Assembly (NCBI RefSeq): GCF_900188175.1
Contig: NZ_FZOQ01000001.1
Span: forward strand, 186,001-250,000
Direction of reading: 5' to 3'
Length of the DNA: 64,000 nucleotides
Origin: Pontibacter ummariensis
GTDB lineage: Bacteria > Bacteroidota > Bacteroidia > Cytophagales > Hymenobacteraceae
The translations under genes were made by a program, and so were the position numbers. Below are positions 56,101-64,000 of this stretch, in pieces. How positions within the stretch are numbered: the first letter of the stretch is position 1; every line of letters starts with the position of its first letter. The notes beneath the pieces are model-generated. The model searched no databases. It was not told where the DNA came from and saw only the letters and a program-made list of their open reading frames with translations.

Positions 56101-56373
56101 GACAGGTTTATCGAGGATGGCTCTTACCTGAGGTTAAAGAACCTGGTGATCGGTTATACGATTCCGCAGGAGACGCTTAGCGCGTTTACAGGAGGAAGAG
56201 TAAGCGGTGTAAGGGTATACTTCACGTCTCAGAACCTGTTCACCATTACCAAATACAGTGGCTTAGATCCGGAAGTTGGAACCCTGCAGGGCGGGTTGCT
56301 AACAAACGGTATCGACTTTGGCCAGTATCCGACCCCTAGAACCTTGATGGGTGGCATTCAGATCACTTTATAG
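53194..56373 (+). CDS. SusC/RagA-type TonB-dependent outer-membrane transporter
   Basis: A 1059-residue outer-membrane importer. Signal peptide about 1-28; CarboxypepD_reg-like domain ~57-135 (LTGRVVSASGVPLPGVTV); TonB box (LQEVVVVGYG); plug with VRIRGIGSVNFNAEPLYVVDGVP and AAATAIYGSRAANGVV; C-terminal barrel. No STN domain. It is similar in architecture to the SusC at 9668, and likewise is followed by a RagB-type SusD (51 bp later) and an FG-GAP lipoprotein. Substrate likely an oligosaccharide handled by the downstream epimerase and dehydrogenase. Confidence 0.96.
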   Translation: MKRLTQNWQKAFCGLAIVSTFNVVAEAAVLDLKEPTSSKASPFKLKDAGSYFDWPLTGRVVSASGVPLPGVTVLVKGTTRGTATGPDGSFSIEAPEQAGTLVFSFIGFTTVEKPFTGPGAINVTMTDDTKALQEVVVVGYGVQKKEAVTGAITSVSSKQIAELPVPSVAQAMQGRAAGVTVVNTGTPGTSPIVRIRGIGSVNFNAEPLYVVDGVPTGGLNGIDTKDIESVEVLKDAAATAIYGSRAANGVVIVTTKSGGKDGKMRVSIDSNVGTQHATKRLDLLNTEQYVQYATMLIKNSDPNANLPARLSPAEFNKPIYEGATQTYAQTNTDWQDELFTSGIITQNNITLSGGNERSQFFTNAGYFKQDGIMHGVGFERYSLRINSSHVLGKIFTVGQNLMGSFGDQRYDNAGNRSKLVNAIRSQPYIPVYDPTKLGGFRESDALDSSDPTNPVREAIMDEYYNRNVKILGNVFLEAKLTDWLRFRSTGGIDYYNNLNAVYLPIYNTGGLVSRPNATIQNNRVTGRSLLITNQLTFDKTFGDHYVNAIAVQERQGFKNIFENMSGSQPNNTVKTLTNAANLAVNGGYEESLIISYLSRVNYEYKSKYLLSASMRYDGSSKFAPGNKWGAFPGASVGWRLTEEEFMKGITPLSELKLRASYGKVGFNGLGNYPWMVLAQVNAAAYPFTSDGNPVLGSFYSGIANRDLKWEITSMVNGGIDVGLFNNRVTFSAEYFERTTDDQYGLILSVPTPNSFGFGGAGVFANVGTMKNKGFEFQAGYNESEKEFKWSVNANLSRIRNEVVKLTAASAVIDAGGNQDFGSNQITRTMAGQPIQSFYGWQVDRLFQSDDDVANSPKQENGTKAGDIKFKDLNNDGVINDADRTFLGSYLPNFSYGLNATAGYRNFDLTLFFQGVQGNEIYNASRVIIEGGQRLFNAGTQVLDAWTPTNTDTDIPRMVAGDPNRNNRVSDRFIEDGSYLRLKNLVIGYTIPQETLSAFTGGRVSGVRVYFTSQNLFTITKYSGLDPEVGTLQGGLLTNGIDFGQYPTPRTLMGGIQITL

Positions 56374-56424
56374 TTTCTTGTTCAAGACATCAGAAATAGC
56401 CTTTTAATTTAACCTAAACTGATA

Positions 56425-57969
56425 ATGAGAAAAATATATATATCCGCATGCTTGCTGGGGGCCTTTTTCCTGACAAACTGCCACGACGAGTTAGACAAGG
56501 TGAACCCTAACTACCTAACCACCGAGTCCTACTTTAAAACTGTAGAGGAATTAGATAAAGGGGTAGTTGGTATTTATTCTGTTGCCCACTCTAACCTCCT
56601 GGTCGCAAGAGAGTGGTTCTTTACGCACGTGTTGCGAAGCCCCGACTTTGCCACAGGAGGTGCCCAGTTGGAGGCACCCAGAGCCCAGATCCTAAACGGG
56701 GGCACCTCCCCCGATAACTCCGTGGTGGGCTCTATCTGGACGGGGTTCTATACCCTCATCCACAGGGCAAACACTGTGATTCTTAACGGCCCCAACGCCA
56801 GCGGCGATGCTGCCAAAAGAGACCTGATAGTGGCCGAGGCGAAGTTTTTAAGAGCCTGGGCCTACTATGAGCTTGTGAACTTCTTTGGTCCTGTTCCGCT
56901 GTATACAGAGCCGGTAAACACCGTGGACGGCTTTAAGCCGAGGACAGCCGTTGCCGACATTTACAGCCTGATTATGGCGGATCTGAAGGTGGCGCAGGAA
57001 ACTTTGCCAGCCACGCGCGATGGCGCTGAACAAGGCCGGGCTACTTCTGGTGCCGCCACTTTCTTGATGGGAAAGGCTTACATGCAGCAGGGGGACTATG
57101 CAACTGCAAAAGCTGAGTTGGAAAAGCTGCTGGGCAGGTATACCCTCACCGACAACTACCTCGACAACTTTATGGAAGAAACAGAATATAATTCTGAGTC
57201 TATTTGGGAGATAGGTTTTCAAGGCAGGAGTGACAACGGGTATAACTGGGGTAACGGAGACGGACCTACAGCACCACAGGCCTCTGTGCGCAACCAGGAG
57301 ATCAACCCGATTTCGTGGCGTAACCTGATCCCCTCAAACGACTTCCTGAACGAGTTCGAGACACCGGAGAACGGTGCCGCTAAGCGGGATCCGCGTTTAG
57401 ACTATACGGTTTACTTCCCGGGCGACACGTTCAACAACGGCAACAGTGTGCTGACAGAAGCCATGCAGGGGGGAGCCGGCTCGTCTATAATAAACGGGAC
57501 GCCCATTAAAGTTAGCTGGCAGAAATACACCAACCTCTACAAGTCTGACTTAGGGTACCAGCCAGGCGGCATCAACACCAGAATCTTCCGTTTTGCCGAA
57601 GCGCTGTTATTGTTGGCTGAGTGTGAGAACCACTTAGGGAACCAGGAAAAAGCCGTGGAGTACCTGAACATGATCCGCGACCGGGCAGACGTGATGATGC
57701 CGCACTATCCTACTGCCCAGTACCCAACAGGAACCAAAGAGCAGGTGTTTGCGGCTATCATGCACGAAAGCCAGGTAGAGCGTGGCGGTGAAGAAGGACG
57801 CGATATTGACATATTGCGCTGGATAAAAGAAGGAAAAGCTTCGCCTCCGTACACGACCTATACCTTTAACCCTGCCCGGGATTTTGTGCTGCCCATTCCG
57901 CAGGACGAGATAAGCCGGAATCCGCAACTTGGCGCGGGGGGGATCAGCCAGCAAAATCCTAACTATTAA
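56425..57969 (+). CDS. SusD/RagB-family surface lipoprotein
   Basis: A 514-residue lipoprotein (LTNC, C19) with an acidic start (HDELDKVNP). The SusD N-terminal domain (YLTTESYFKTVEELDKGVVGIY) and RagB C-terminal motif (HESQVERGGEEGRDIDILRWIK) are recognisable. It pairs with the SusC gene 51 bp upstream and is closed by a strong hairpin 9 bp after the stop. Confidence 0.95.
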   Translation: MRKIYISACLLGAFFLTNCHDELDKVNPNYLTTESYFKTVEELDKGVVGIYSVAHSNLLVAREWFFTHVLRSPDFATGGAQLEAPRAQILNGGTSPDNSVVGSIWTGFYTLIHRANTVILNGPNASGDAAKRDLIVAEAKFLRAWAYYELVNFFGPVPLYTEPVNTVDGFKPRTAVADIYSLIMADLKVAQETLPATRDGAEQGRATSGAATFLMGKAYMQQGDYATAKAELEKLLGRYTLTDNYLDNFMEETEYNSESIWEIGFQGRSDNGYNWGNGDGPTAPQASVRNQEINPISWRNLIPSNDFLNEFETPENGAAKRDPRLDYTVYFPGDTFNNGNSVLTEAMQGGAGSSIINGTPIKVSWQKYTNLYKSDLGYQPGGINTRIFRFAEALLLLAECENHLGNQEKAVEYLNMIRDRADVMMPHYPTAQYPTGTKEQVFAAIMHESQVERGGEEGRDIDILRWIKEGKASPPYTTYTFNPARDFVLPIPQDEISRNPQLGAGGISQQNPNY

Positions 57970-57978
57970 GTTATAGGC

Positions 57979-58018
57979 TACAAGAGCCCCTGACGCGAGT
58001 CGGTCAGGGGCTCTTGTA
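57979..58018 (+). terminator. 16-bp perfect stem terminator after third SusD
   Basis: 57979-57994 pairs perfectly with 58003-58018 around an 8-base loop; the core is CCCCTGAC/GTCAGGGG. It lacks a long T-run but its stability and place 9 bp after the stop codon argue for termination or 3'-end protection. The following 58019-58231 holds no gene and probably carries a promoter for the FG-GAP gene. Confidence 0.75.
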
Positions 58019-58231
58019 CAATGTGCTCTGTTCTGTTTATGGTTTTAAATGAATGTAGAGCCGCAGCCAAACCCTGGAAGCTGGCTCTTACGCACTTCCC
58101 AAAAGCATCCTTTAACTAAAACAGAGGCTTCTTCGCTATGTGTTCCTGTGATGCTGTTGCTAAAAACAGGGCAGGTTTAGCGTGTAGCCCTTGGTTTTAG
58201 GGAAAGGCCTTTTTCATGATTGAACTCTTGC

Positions 58232-61200
58232 ATGATGAAAGTAAAGTACCTGTTGTTTTTTTCTCTATCTATCTTCCTGTTGCCTGGCTGTAGCATGCTT
58301 CAGCAAGAAGAGCCCTTGTTTTCTTTGCTGGAGCCGGACACCACTGGTATTGCCTTCTCGAACTCCATCACAGAAACAGACTCTTTTAATGTGCTTACCT
58401 ATGGCTATATCTACAACGGAGGTGGGGTTGCGGTGGGTGACGTTAACAACGATGGCCTGCAGGACCTGTACTTTTCCGGCAACATGGTCTCAAGTAAGCT
58501 GTACCTGAACAAAGGAGACTTCCGGTTTGAAGATGTTACCCTTACGTCCGGAACAGGAACCAGCGTTTGGGCAAATGGGGTGACCATGGTAGACATCAAC
58601 CAGGATGGACTGCTGGACATTTATGTCTGCACCGTGAATCCGGTTCTGGGTCAGCCTCAAACAGCAAATTTGTTGTTTATTAACAAAGGCGTGGGGAAAA
58701 ATGGGCTTCCCACCTTTAGAGAAGAAGCGCAGGCGTATGGCCTGGGGGAAGTGGGATTTAGTACACAGGCCGCTTTTTTTGATTACGATAAGGACGGAGA
58801 CCTGGATGCCTACCTCTTACGCAATGCCCCTGATAAAAATTTAAACCCCAACATCTCACGGCCCAAGATTACCGACGGCACCTCGCCCAGTACCGATAAG
58901 CTGTTCCGGAACAATGGCGACGGGACCTTTTCAGACGTATCGGGTGAAGCAGGGATACTGATCGAAGGCAGGGGGCTTGGGCTGGCCATCAGTGACGTAA
59001 ACCAGGATGGTTGGCCGGACGTGTACGCCTCAAACGACTTTTTAAGCAATGACCTGCTTTGGATAAATAACGGGAATGGCACTTTTACGAACAAAATAGC
59101 CCAGTACCTGAAACACCAGACCTACAACGGGATGGGAACAGATATTGGCGATTATAACAATGACGGGCTACCGGATATCATAGAAGTAGACATGATGCCC
59201 GAGGACAACGCGCGGCAGAAAACGACGATGGAGTCTCCCAATTATGACCGCTTTCGCCTGAACCGCCGCTTAGGGTACGAAGATCAGTATGTGCGCAATA
59301 CCCTGCAGTTAAACAACGGCGACGGCACCTTCAGCGAAGTGGGGCAGCTGGCTGGCGTGTATGCCACCGACTGGAGCTGGAGTGCCCTTTTCGGGGATTA
59401 CGATAACGATGGCTGGCGCGACCTGTTTATTACCAATGGCTATCTGAAAGACATGATTGACCTAGACTATGTGCGCTATAACTCGGAAGCATCTATGTTC
59501 GGTACGGAGGAAGACGTAGAGCAAAAGATACAGGAGGAGTTTAAAAAGTTAAAGAGCATTGTTGTCCCGAACTATATCTACCAGAACCAGAAGGACCTGA
59601 CCTTTAAGAACAAAGCACAGGAGTGGGGCCTGGAAGAGCCGACAACCTCTAACGGCGCGGCTTACGTGGACCTGGACAATGACGGGGACCTGGACCTGGT
59701 CGTAAACAATATCAACAGCCTTGCTTCTGTTTATCAGAACAACGCCGATAAGCTTCTTAAGCAAAATAACTACCTGCAAGTAAAGCTAAAAGGCCAGGCC
59801 CCTAACCGGAGCGGTATTGGCGCTACTATCAGGATTAGAAAAGACGGAGCGCAGCAGTTTTACGAGTATTACCTAACGCGCGGCTTTCAGTCGTCGGTTG
59901 ACCAGACCCTCCATTTTGGGCTAGGGCGGGCAACTGTCGTGGACTCTGTGGAAGTTACCTGGCCAGATGGCAAGTATCAGCTGCTGACCAATATCAGTAG
60001 TAACCAGCTTTTGCAGGTAGACTACAAAAATGCAGTTGAGCAAAAGGCAAGCCCGGCCCCTGGCCCCGGACCCTTGCTGCGGGAGGTAGCCGGGGAGTAT
60101 AACATAGCCTATATGCACGAGGAGGACGATTACGTCGATTTCAAGAACCAGCCCTTGTTGCCTCATAAGCTCTCGCAAAATGGCCCTGGACTGGCTGTAG
60201 GAGATGTGAACGGCGACGGCCTGGACGACTTTTACGTAGGGGCATCCGCCAGGCGCACCGGATCCGTTTTTATACAGAACAGGATGGGGAAGTTCAGCCG
60301 GCAGCCGCTGGGAGAGGAACCGAACAGAGAAGATGACATGGGCGCCCTGTTCTTTGACGCTGACGGGGATGGAGATCAGGACCTCTACATCGCAACAGGT
60401 GGAAACGAGTATGTTGCGGAGTCGGAAAATTACCGGCACCGGCTTTACAAGAATGACGGGAACGGAAACTTTAGGCTCGATGAGCAGGCTTTACCTGCTC
60501 TCGTCTCCAGCAGTTCCTGTGTTGTTGCAGCAGACTACGACCAGGACGGGGACCTGGATTTATTCATCGGGGGCAGAAACACACCCAGAAAATACCCAAT
60601 GCCCGGGCAAAGCGCAATGCTGCGTAACGACGGGGGCACCTTTACCAATGTAACGAAATCGGTTTGCCCTGAGCTGGAGCAGATCGGTATGGTTACCTCG
60701 GCTATCTGGACCGACTTTGATAACGACAGCCAGGCGGATTTAATACTTGTAGGGGAATGGATGCCTATCAGCTTTTTCAGAAATGAGAAAGGAAAGCTGA
60801 CAAACGTTACTTCCTCCATCGGGCTCACGCACACAAATGGCTGGTGGAACAGCATCATTGCAGGCGATTTCGACAATGACGGCGACATGGATTACGTGGC
60901 CGGTAATCTGGGCTTAAACTCACGTTTTAAGGCTTCTGTAGAGGAACCCACCAGTATTTATGCGAAGGACTTTGACAGGGACGGAAACATAGACCCGGTG
61001 ATCGGATACTACCTACATGGGAAAAGCTATCCTGCTGCAGGCCGGGATGCCCTCGTTGATCAGATGGTTTCCATGCGGCGCAGGTTTACAAGCTACGCTG
61101 ACTATGCCAAAGTAACGCTCGAAGAGTTATTCAGCGAAGACGAGTTGAAGGATGCCTATGCAGGCTATAGCTACACGTTTAGCAGCAGCTACTTGGAAAA

Positions 61201-61777
61201 CCTGGGGAACGGGAAGTTCTCTATGATGGCTTTGCCCATGCAAGCGCAGTTTGCCCCAACCTTCGGGATGCTAACCGCAGACATGAATCAGGACAGTAAC
61301 CTCGACCTGGTGCTGGTCGGTAACTCTTACGCTACCGAAACAGGCACGGGGTATTATGACGCCTCTTACGGCACGGTGCTCTTTGGCAATGGCAGGGGGG
61401 GCTTTGTGCCTGCCTCCTGTAAAACAACAGGTTTTTCGGTGGGAGGAGACGCGAAGGGGATCACACGCCTTATGGCAGCAGGAGACAGACTCTTGCTACT
61501 GGTTAGCAGAAATTCGGACCGTCTGAAAGTATTTGAAGAAGTCAGTGCTGTAAGCCACCAGGCAGTGCCCTTGCAGCCTGCCGATGCTTTTGCTGAGCTC
61601 TACTACAAGAGCGGCAAAAAGAGAAGAGAGGAGTTTAACTACGGGGCAGCTTACCTGTCTCAGTCCTCCCGCACGCTTCTTCTCAACCCCAAGACAATAA
61701 AAGAAGCGTTTGTTACCGACTGGCAGGGAAACAGGAGAAAACTACAGCTAGGGCAGGACCTGCTTGTTGTGAGGTAA
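58232..61777 (+). CDS. FG-GAP/VCBS-repeat, ASPIC/UnbV-domain lipoprotein (paralogue E)
   Basis: A 1181-residue lipoprotein (LPGC) colinear with paralogues A, C and D: N-terminal TGIAFSNSITETDSFN and YNGGGVAVGDVNNDGLQD, repeated calcium loops, ASPIC/UnbV near 525-610 (GIGATIRIRKDG, VEVTWPDGK), second block from LLPHKLSQNGPG, ending YGAAYLSQSSR. The frame opens with a TTG at 58220; ATG 58232 or 58235 gives the clean signal peptide. It repeats the arrangement SusC-SusD-FG-GAP seen at 9.7-18.8 kb, which supports a role as an accessory surface protein of the importer. Function otherwise unknown. Confidence 0.93.
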   Translation: MMKVKYLLFFSLSIFLLPGCSMLQQEEPLFSLLEPDTTGIAFSNSITETDSFNVLTYGYIYNGGGVAVGDVNNDGLQDLYFSGNMVSSKLYLNKGDFRFEDVTLTSGTGTSVWANGVTMVDINQDGLLDIYVCTVNPVLGQPQTANLLFINKGVGKNGLPTFREEAQAYGLGEVGFSTQAAFFDYDKDGDLDAYLLRNAPDKNLNPNISRPKITDGTSPSTDKLFRNNGDGTFSDVSGEAGILIEGRGLGLAISDVNQDGWPDVYASNDFLSNDLLWINNGNGTFTNKIAQYLKHQTYNGMGTDIGDYNNDGLPDIIEVDMMPEDNARQKTTMESPNYDRFRLNRRLGYEDQYVRNTLQLNNGDGTFSEVGQLAGVYATDWSWSALFGDYDNDGWRDLFITNGYLKDMIDLDYVRYNSEASMFGTEEDVEQKIQEEFKKLKSIVVPNYIYQNQKDLTFKNKAQEWGLEEPTTSNGAAYVDLDNDGDLDLVVNNINSLASVYQNNADKLLKQNNYLQVKLKGQAPNRSGIGATIRIRKDGAQQFYEYYLTRGFQSSVDQTLHFGLGRATVVDSVEVTWPDGKYQLLTNISSNQLLQVDYKNAVEQKASPAPGPGPLLREVAGEYNIAYMHEEDDYVDFKNQPLLPHKLSQNGPGLAVGDVNGDGLDDFYVGASARRTGSVFIQNRMGKFSRQPLGEEPNREDDMGALFFDADGDGDQDLYIATGGNEYVAESENYRHRLYKNDGNGNFRLDEQALPALVSSSSCVVAADYDQDGDLDLFIGGRNTPRKYPMPGQSAMLRNDGGTFTNVTKSVCPELEQIGMVTSAIWTDFDNDSQADLILVGEWMPISFFRNEKGKLTNVTSSIGLTHTNGWWNSIIAGDFDNDGDMDYVAGNLGLNSRFKASVEEPTSIYAKDFDRDGNIDPVIGYYLHGKSYPAAGRDALVDQMVSMRRRFTSYADYAKVTLEELFSEDELKDAYAGYSYTFSSSYLENLGNGKFSMMALPMQAQFAPTFGMLTADMNQDSNLDLVLVGNSYATETGTGYYDASYGTVLFGNGRGGFVPASCKTTGFSVGGDAKGITRLMAAGDRLLLLVSRNSDRLKVFEEVSAVSHQAVPLQPADAFAELYYKSGKKRREEFNYGAAYLSQSSRTLLLNPKTIKEAFVTDWQGNRRKLQLGQDLLVVR

Positions 61778-61897
61778 CAGGCGAGCTAGTAACGCAGGGG
61801 GCTGTAGGCAGAAACAAAAGGAAGGGCCTTAGAAAAGCCCTTTGCCAGGAGGTATTAGGGGTATTTCGCTCAAGTGATGTTACAAAAAGGTAGTCTC

Positions 61898-63547
61898 ATG
61901 AGAATAAACCAGAACATGTTAATCCTGCTTTCCCTGGCTGTTGTGTTGCCTTTAACTGCTCAACGTCCTGTTGCTAATAGCGTGGTGTCTGACCAGGAGG
62001 CGGTAAGAGCTAAGCTGGCCGCGGTAATTGAGAACTCCATCAAAAGCGAGATGCTCAACAAATGGTACCCGCAGGTAGTGGACAAGCAATATGGAGGCTT
62101 TACCAGTACGTACACCCATGACTGGAAGCCAACGGGCACACAGGATAAAATGATCGTGACGCAGGCCCGCCACATCTGGTCAAATGCCAAGGCAGCTCAG
62201 CTGTACCCGGAGGTGTCGCACTACCTGAGCAGTGCCCGGCATGGTTTTGCCTTTTTACGAGACAAGATGTGGGACAAGCAGCATGGCGGCTTCTACACCT
62301 TGGTTGATCAGCAGGGAAATGTGAGGGCGCAGGCTGGCCGGCATGGCTATGCCGGTGCTGCCAAAACTGCTTACGGGAATGCCTTTGCCATTTATGGCCT
62401 TGCCGCCTATTACCAGGCCTCCGGAGACACAAGCGCCCTGGGCCTTGCCCAAAAAACATTCCGCTGGCTGGAGGAGCACAGCCACGACCCGGTGCACAAA
62501 GGCTATTACCAGGCGCTGGAGGAGAATGGCACACCGATACAGCGAACAGCGCAAATGCCTGCCGACTCAAACGTGGGGTATAAGGACCAGAACAGCTCCA
62601 TCCACTTACTGGAGGCGTTCACAGAGCTGTACCAGGTATGGCCCGATCCCTTGGTGCGGGAACGCCTGCAGGAAATGCTGGTGGTAGTCCGCGATACCAT
62701 CGTGGCGGACAAGGACTATCTAACCCTGTTCCTGACACCGGATTGGCGAGCTGTTTCTTTCCGCGACTCTACAGAAGAGGTAATCCGAAAGAATTACCAC
62801 CTCGACGAAGTGTCCTTTGGGCATGACATCGAAACAGCTTACCTGATGCTGGAGGCGTCCCACGTGCTGGGCCTGGAGGATGACAGCAAAACCATGCAGG
62901 TGGCCAAAAGGATGGCAGACCATACGGTCAGAACGGGTTTTGACAGGACTGTCGGCGGCTTTTATGATGGCGGCTATTATTTCAAGGGTAAAAACGACAT
63001 CACCATTATCAGGGATACCAAGAACTGGTGGGCACAGGCAGAAGGACTCAACACCCTGCTATTGATGGCTGACCACTTCCCGGAGGATGAGTTGCGTTAC
63101 TTCGACCTGTTTCAAAAGCAGTGGGACTACATAGACAAGTACATCATCGACCATGAGCATGGCGACTGGTACCCCGGTGGCCTGGACAAGGAGCCGCAGC
63201 AGAAAACTGCTCTCAAGGCGCAGATATGGAAAGCCTCTTATCACCAGTTCCGGGCACTTGCCAATGTGGTGCAACGCTTAACCCCTGATACAGCTGTACC
63301 CTCTACACCACAGAACCTGAGGGCAAGTACCAACAAAGGCACACTAGTTCTGCAATGGGACAAGGCAACAGACAATAGAAACATGCTGGGTTACAACCTG
63401 TACCTGGACGGTGCGAAAGTCGGCTTCACCCCGCGGACAAACTTCTCTCTCCCTGCCGTTGCCAGACTGAAGGGGAAAAAGCTTACGGTGCGGGCTGTGG
63501 ATTTACAAGGCAATCTGTCTGCTTTCAGCAAGGTGCTCTCCATTTAA
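61898..63547 (+). CDS. Exported AGE-family (cellobiose 2-epimerase-like) enzyme with FN3-like tail
   Basis: A 549-residue enzyme with a signal peptide (1-21, ending LTA-Q), an (alpha/alpha)6 barrel of the N-acylglucosamine 2-epimerase / cellobiose 2-epimerase family, and a C-terminal fibronectin-III-like domain (~467-549; PSTPQNLRA, VLQWDKATDNRNMLGYNLYLDG). Candidate active-site residues are R91, H236, H309 (SFGHDIETAYL), W377 and H449 (SYHQFRALANV), in the order and rough spacing of cellobiose 2-epimerases. Family members are usually cytoplasmic, so export is notable. The frame begins with GTG 61874; ATG 61898 fits the signal peptide. The PQQ dehydrogenase gene starts 80 bp later, suggesting epimerisation and then oxidation of a reducing sugar. 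Exact sugar unknown. Confidence 0.88.
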   Translation: MRINQNMLILLSLAVVLPLTAQRPVANSVVSDQEAVRAKLAAVIENSIKSEMLNKWYPQVVDKQYGGFTSTYTHDWKPTGTQDKMIVTQARHIWSNAKAAQLYPEVSHYLSSARHGFAFLRDKMWDKQHGGFYTLVDQQGNVRAQAGRHGYAGAAKTAYGNAFAIYGLAAYYQASGDTSALGLAQKTFRWLEEHSHDPVHKGYYQALEENGTPIQRTAQMPADSNVGYKDQNSSIHLLEAFTELYQVWPDPLVRERLQEMLVVVRDTIVADKDYLTLFLTPDWRAVSFRDSTEEVIRKNYHLDEVSFGHDIETAYLMLEASHVLGLEDDSKTMQVAKRMADHTVRTGFDRTVGGFYDGGYYFKGKNDITIIRDTKNWWAQAEGLNTLLLMADHFPEDELRYFDLFQKQWDYIDKYIIDHEHGDWYPGGLDKEPQQKTALKAQIWKASYHQFRALANVVQRLTPDTAVPSTPQNLRASTNKGTLVLQWDKATDNRNMLGYNLYLDGAKVGFTPRTNFSLPAVARLKGKKLTVRAVDLQGNLSAFSKVLSI

Positions 63548-63627
63548 GAGCGTCTTAAAAAAACCTTTTTGTTGCCTCCTGGGCTTGCTGCCCAGGGGCT
63601 ATGTCTTCTCCTAATAAGAAACAATTT

Positions 63628-64000
63628 ATGAACCGGACGCTAAAGTATCTTATCGTGTGCCTGTTACTAATAGGGAGTTGTAAATCACTGGAAAAAGAAG
63701 AGGAAACGCACATTCAGGAGCTGGACTGGCCAGCCTATGGAGGCAATACCGCGGGCAACCGCTATTCGCCCTTAACGCAAATTAATAAAGACAACGTACA
63801 GCAGTTACAGGTAGCCTGGACCTACGACACAGGAGAGAACAACAATCCGGAAGAAAGAGGCATCAACATACAGTGCCAGCCTATCATGGCCAACGGCATG
63901 GTGTATGCCACAAGCCCTAAGCTGAAGCTTTTCGCGGTGCGGGCCACCACCGGTGAGGAGGTGTGGAAGTTTGACCCTTTCAAGGACAAGACTGCGAAGT
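63628..64000 (+). CDS. PQQ-dependent sugar dehydrogenase lipoprotein (5' part only)
   Basis: The first 124 codons of a lipoprotein (IGSC) of the quinoprotein glucose/alcohol dehydrogenase family, cut by the window end. After the signal peptide comes DWPAYGGNTAGNRYSPLTQIN and VQQLQVAWTYDTGE, the hallmark first propeller blade of membrane-type PQQ sugar dehydrogenases, then LFAVRATTGEEVWKFDP. ATG 63601 is in frame and is an alternative start. It should oxidise aldoses to lactones outside the cytoplasm and pass electrons to the respiratory chain. The decayed gene at 30366-30912 is a relative. Whether a haem-c domain follows, as in the relic, cannot be seen here. Confidence 0.88.
   Translation, partial: MNRTLKYLIVCLLLIGSCKSLEKEEETHIQELDWPAYGGNTAGNRYSPLTQINKDNVQQLQVAWTYDTGENNNPEERGINIQCQPIMANGMVYATSPKLKLFAVRATTGEEVWKFDPFKDKTAK

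Noticed and set aside
61801..61850. Terminator after FG-GAP paralogue E
   Set aside because: Only a 6-bp AAGGGC/GCCCTT pairing with no T-run; too weak to list as a feature.
1..64000. tRNA, rRNA, insertion sequence or prophage genes
   Set aside because: No CCA-ended cloverleaf, rRNA core sequence, transposase or integrase motif was recognised in the window.

Overview
The window looks like chromosome of a Bacteroidota bacterium. The evidence is three SusC/SusD outer-membrane pairs, an ECF sigma factor with a FecR anti-sigma factor, many surface-type lipoproteins and weak Shine-Dalgarno signals. Coding DNA is roughly half G+C by eye. The gene style (fused NagB/PIG-L, giant FG-GAP lipoproteins, exported RraA-like and Tat-exported enolase-superfamily proteins) fits an environmental Cytophagales member such as a Pontibacter-like organism. 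That placement is inference; no rRNA or tRNA gene was seen.

Layout. 1-8.9 kb: a TetR regulator, then a five-gene minus-strand N-acetylglucosamine operon (ROK repressor, NagB/PIG-L fusion, ROK sugar kinase, sugar MFS permease, GH20 hexosaminidase). 8.9-18.8 kb: an AT-rich 790-bp intergenic region, then SusC, SusD, a small lipoprotein and a ~1195-aa FG-GAP/UnbV lipoprotein on the plus strand. 18.8-29.9 kb: a minus-strand block of three more FG-GAP lipoproteins (one with a TPR-like N-terminus) with a vanadium haloperoxidase/PAP2-type lipoprotein between them. 29.9-31.4 kb: a gene-poor stretch with several inverted repeats and two decayed genes (a PQQ sugar dehydrogenase tail and a TIM-barrel sugar isomerase tail). 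31.4-35.8 kb: a FAH-family dehydratase, a 2-oxoglutarate-semialdehyde dehydrogenase and an IlvD/Edd sugar-acid dehydratase, the enzyme set of a non-phosphorylative pentose-acid pathway. 36.0-43.1 kb: a divergent ECF sigma factor and FecR, then an STN-containing SusC and a SusD. 43.3-52.9 kb: three exported RraA-like proteins, three enolase-superfamily proteins with twin-arginine signals, a BASS-type transporter and a small DUF4440-like protein. 53.2-64 kb: the third SusC/SusD pair, another FG-GAP lipoprotein, an exported AGE-family epimerase with a fibronectin-III-like tail, and the start of a lipoprotein PQQ-dependent sugar dehydrogenase cut by the window edge.

How it may work together. The first operon releases GlcNAc outside the cytoplasm, imports it, phosphorylates it and deaminates it. 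The right half suggests a second, less familiar logic. An epimerase, a PQQ dehydrogenase, enolase-superfamily acid-sugar dehydratases and RraA-fold aldolase-like proteins all carry export signals, and a BASS symporter sits beside them. The hypothesis is an extracytoplasmic route: aldose to aldonate, to 2-keto-3-deoxy acid, to cleavage products that are then imported. The cytoplasmic trio at 31-36 kb would be a parallel internal route. The individual family assignments and export signals are read from sequence; the pathway is inference.
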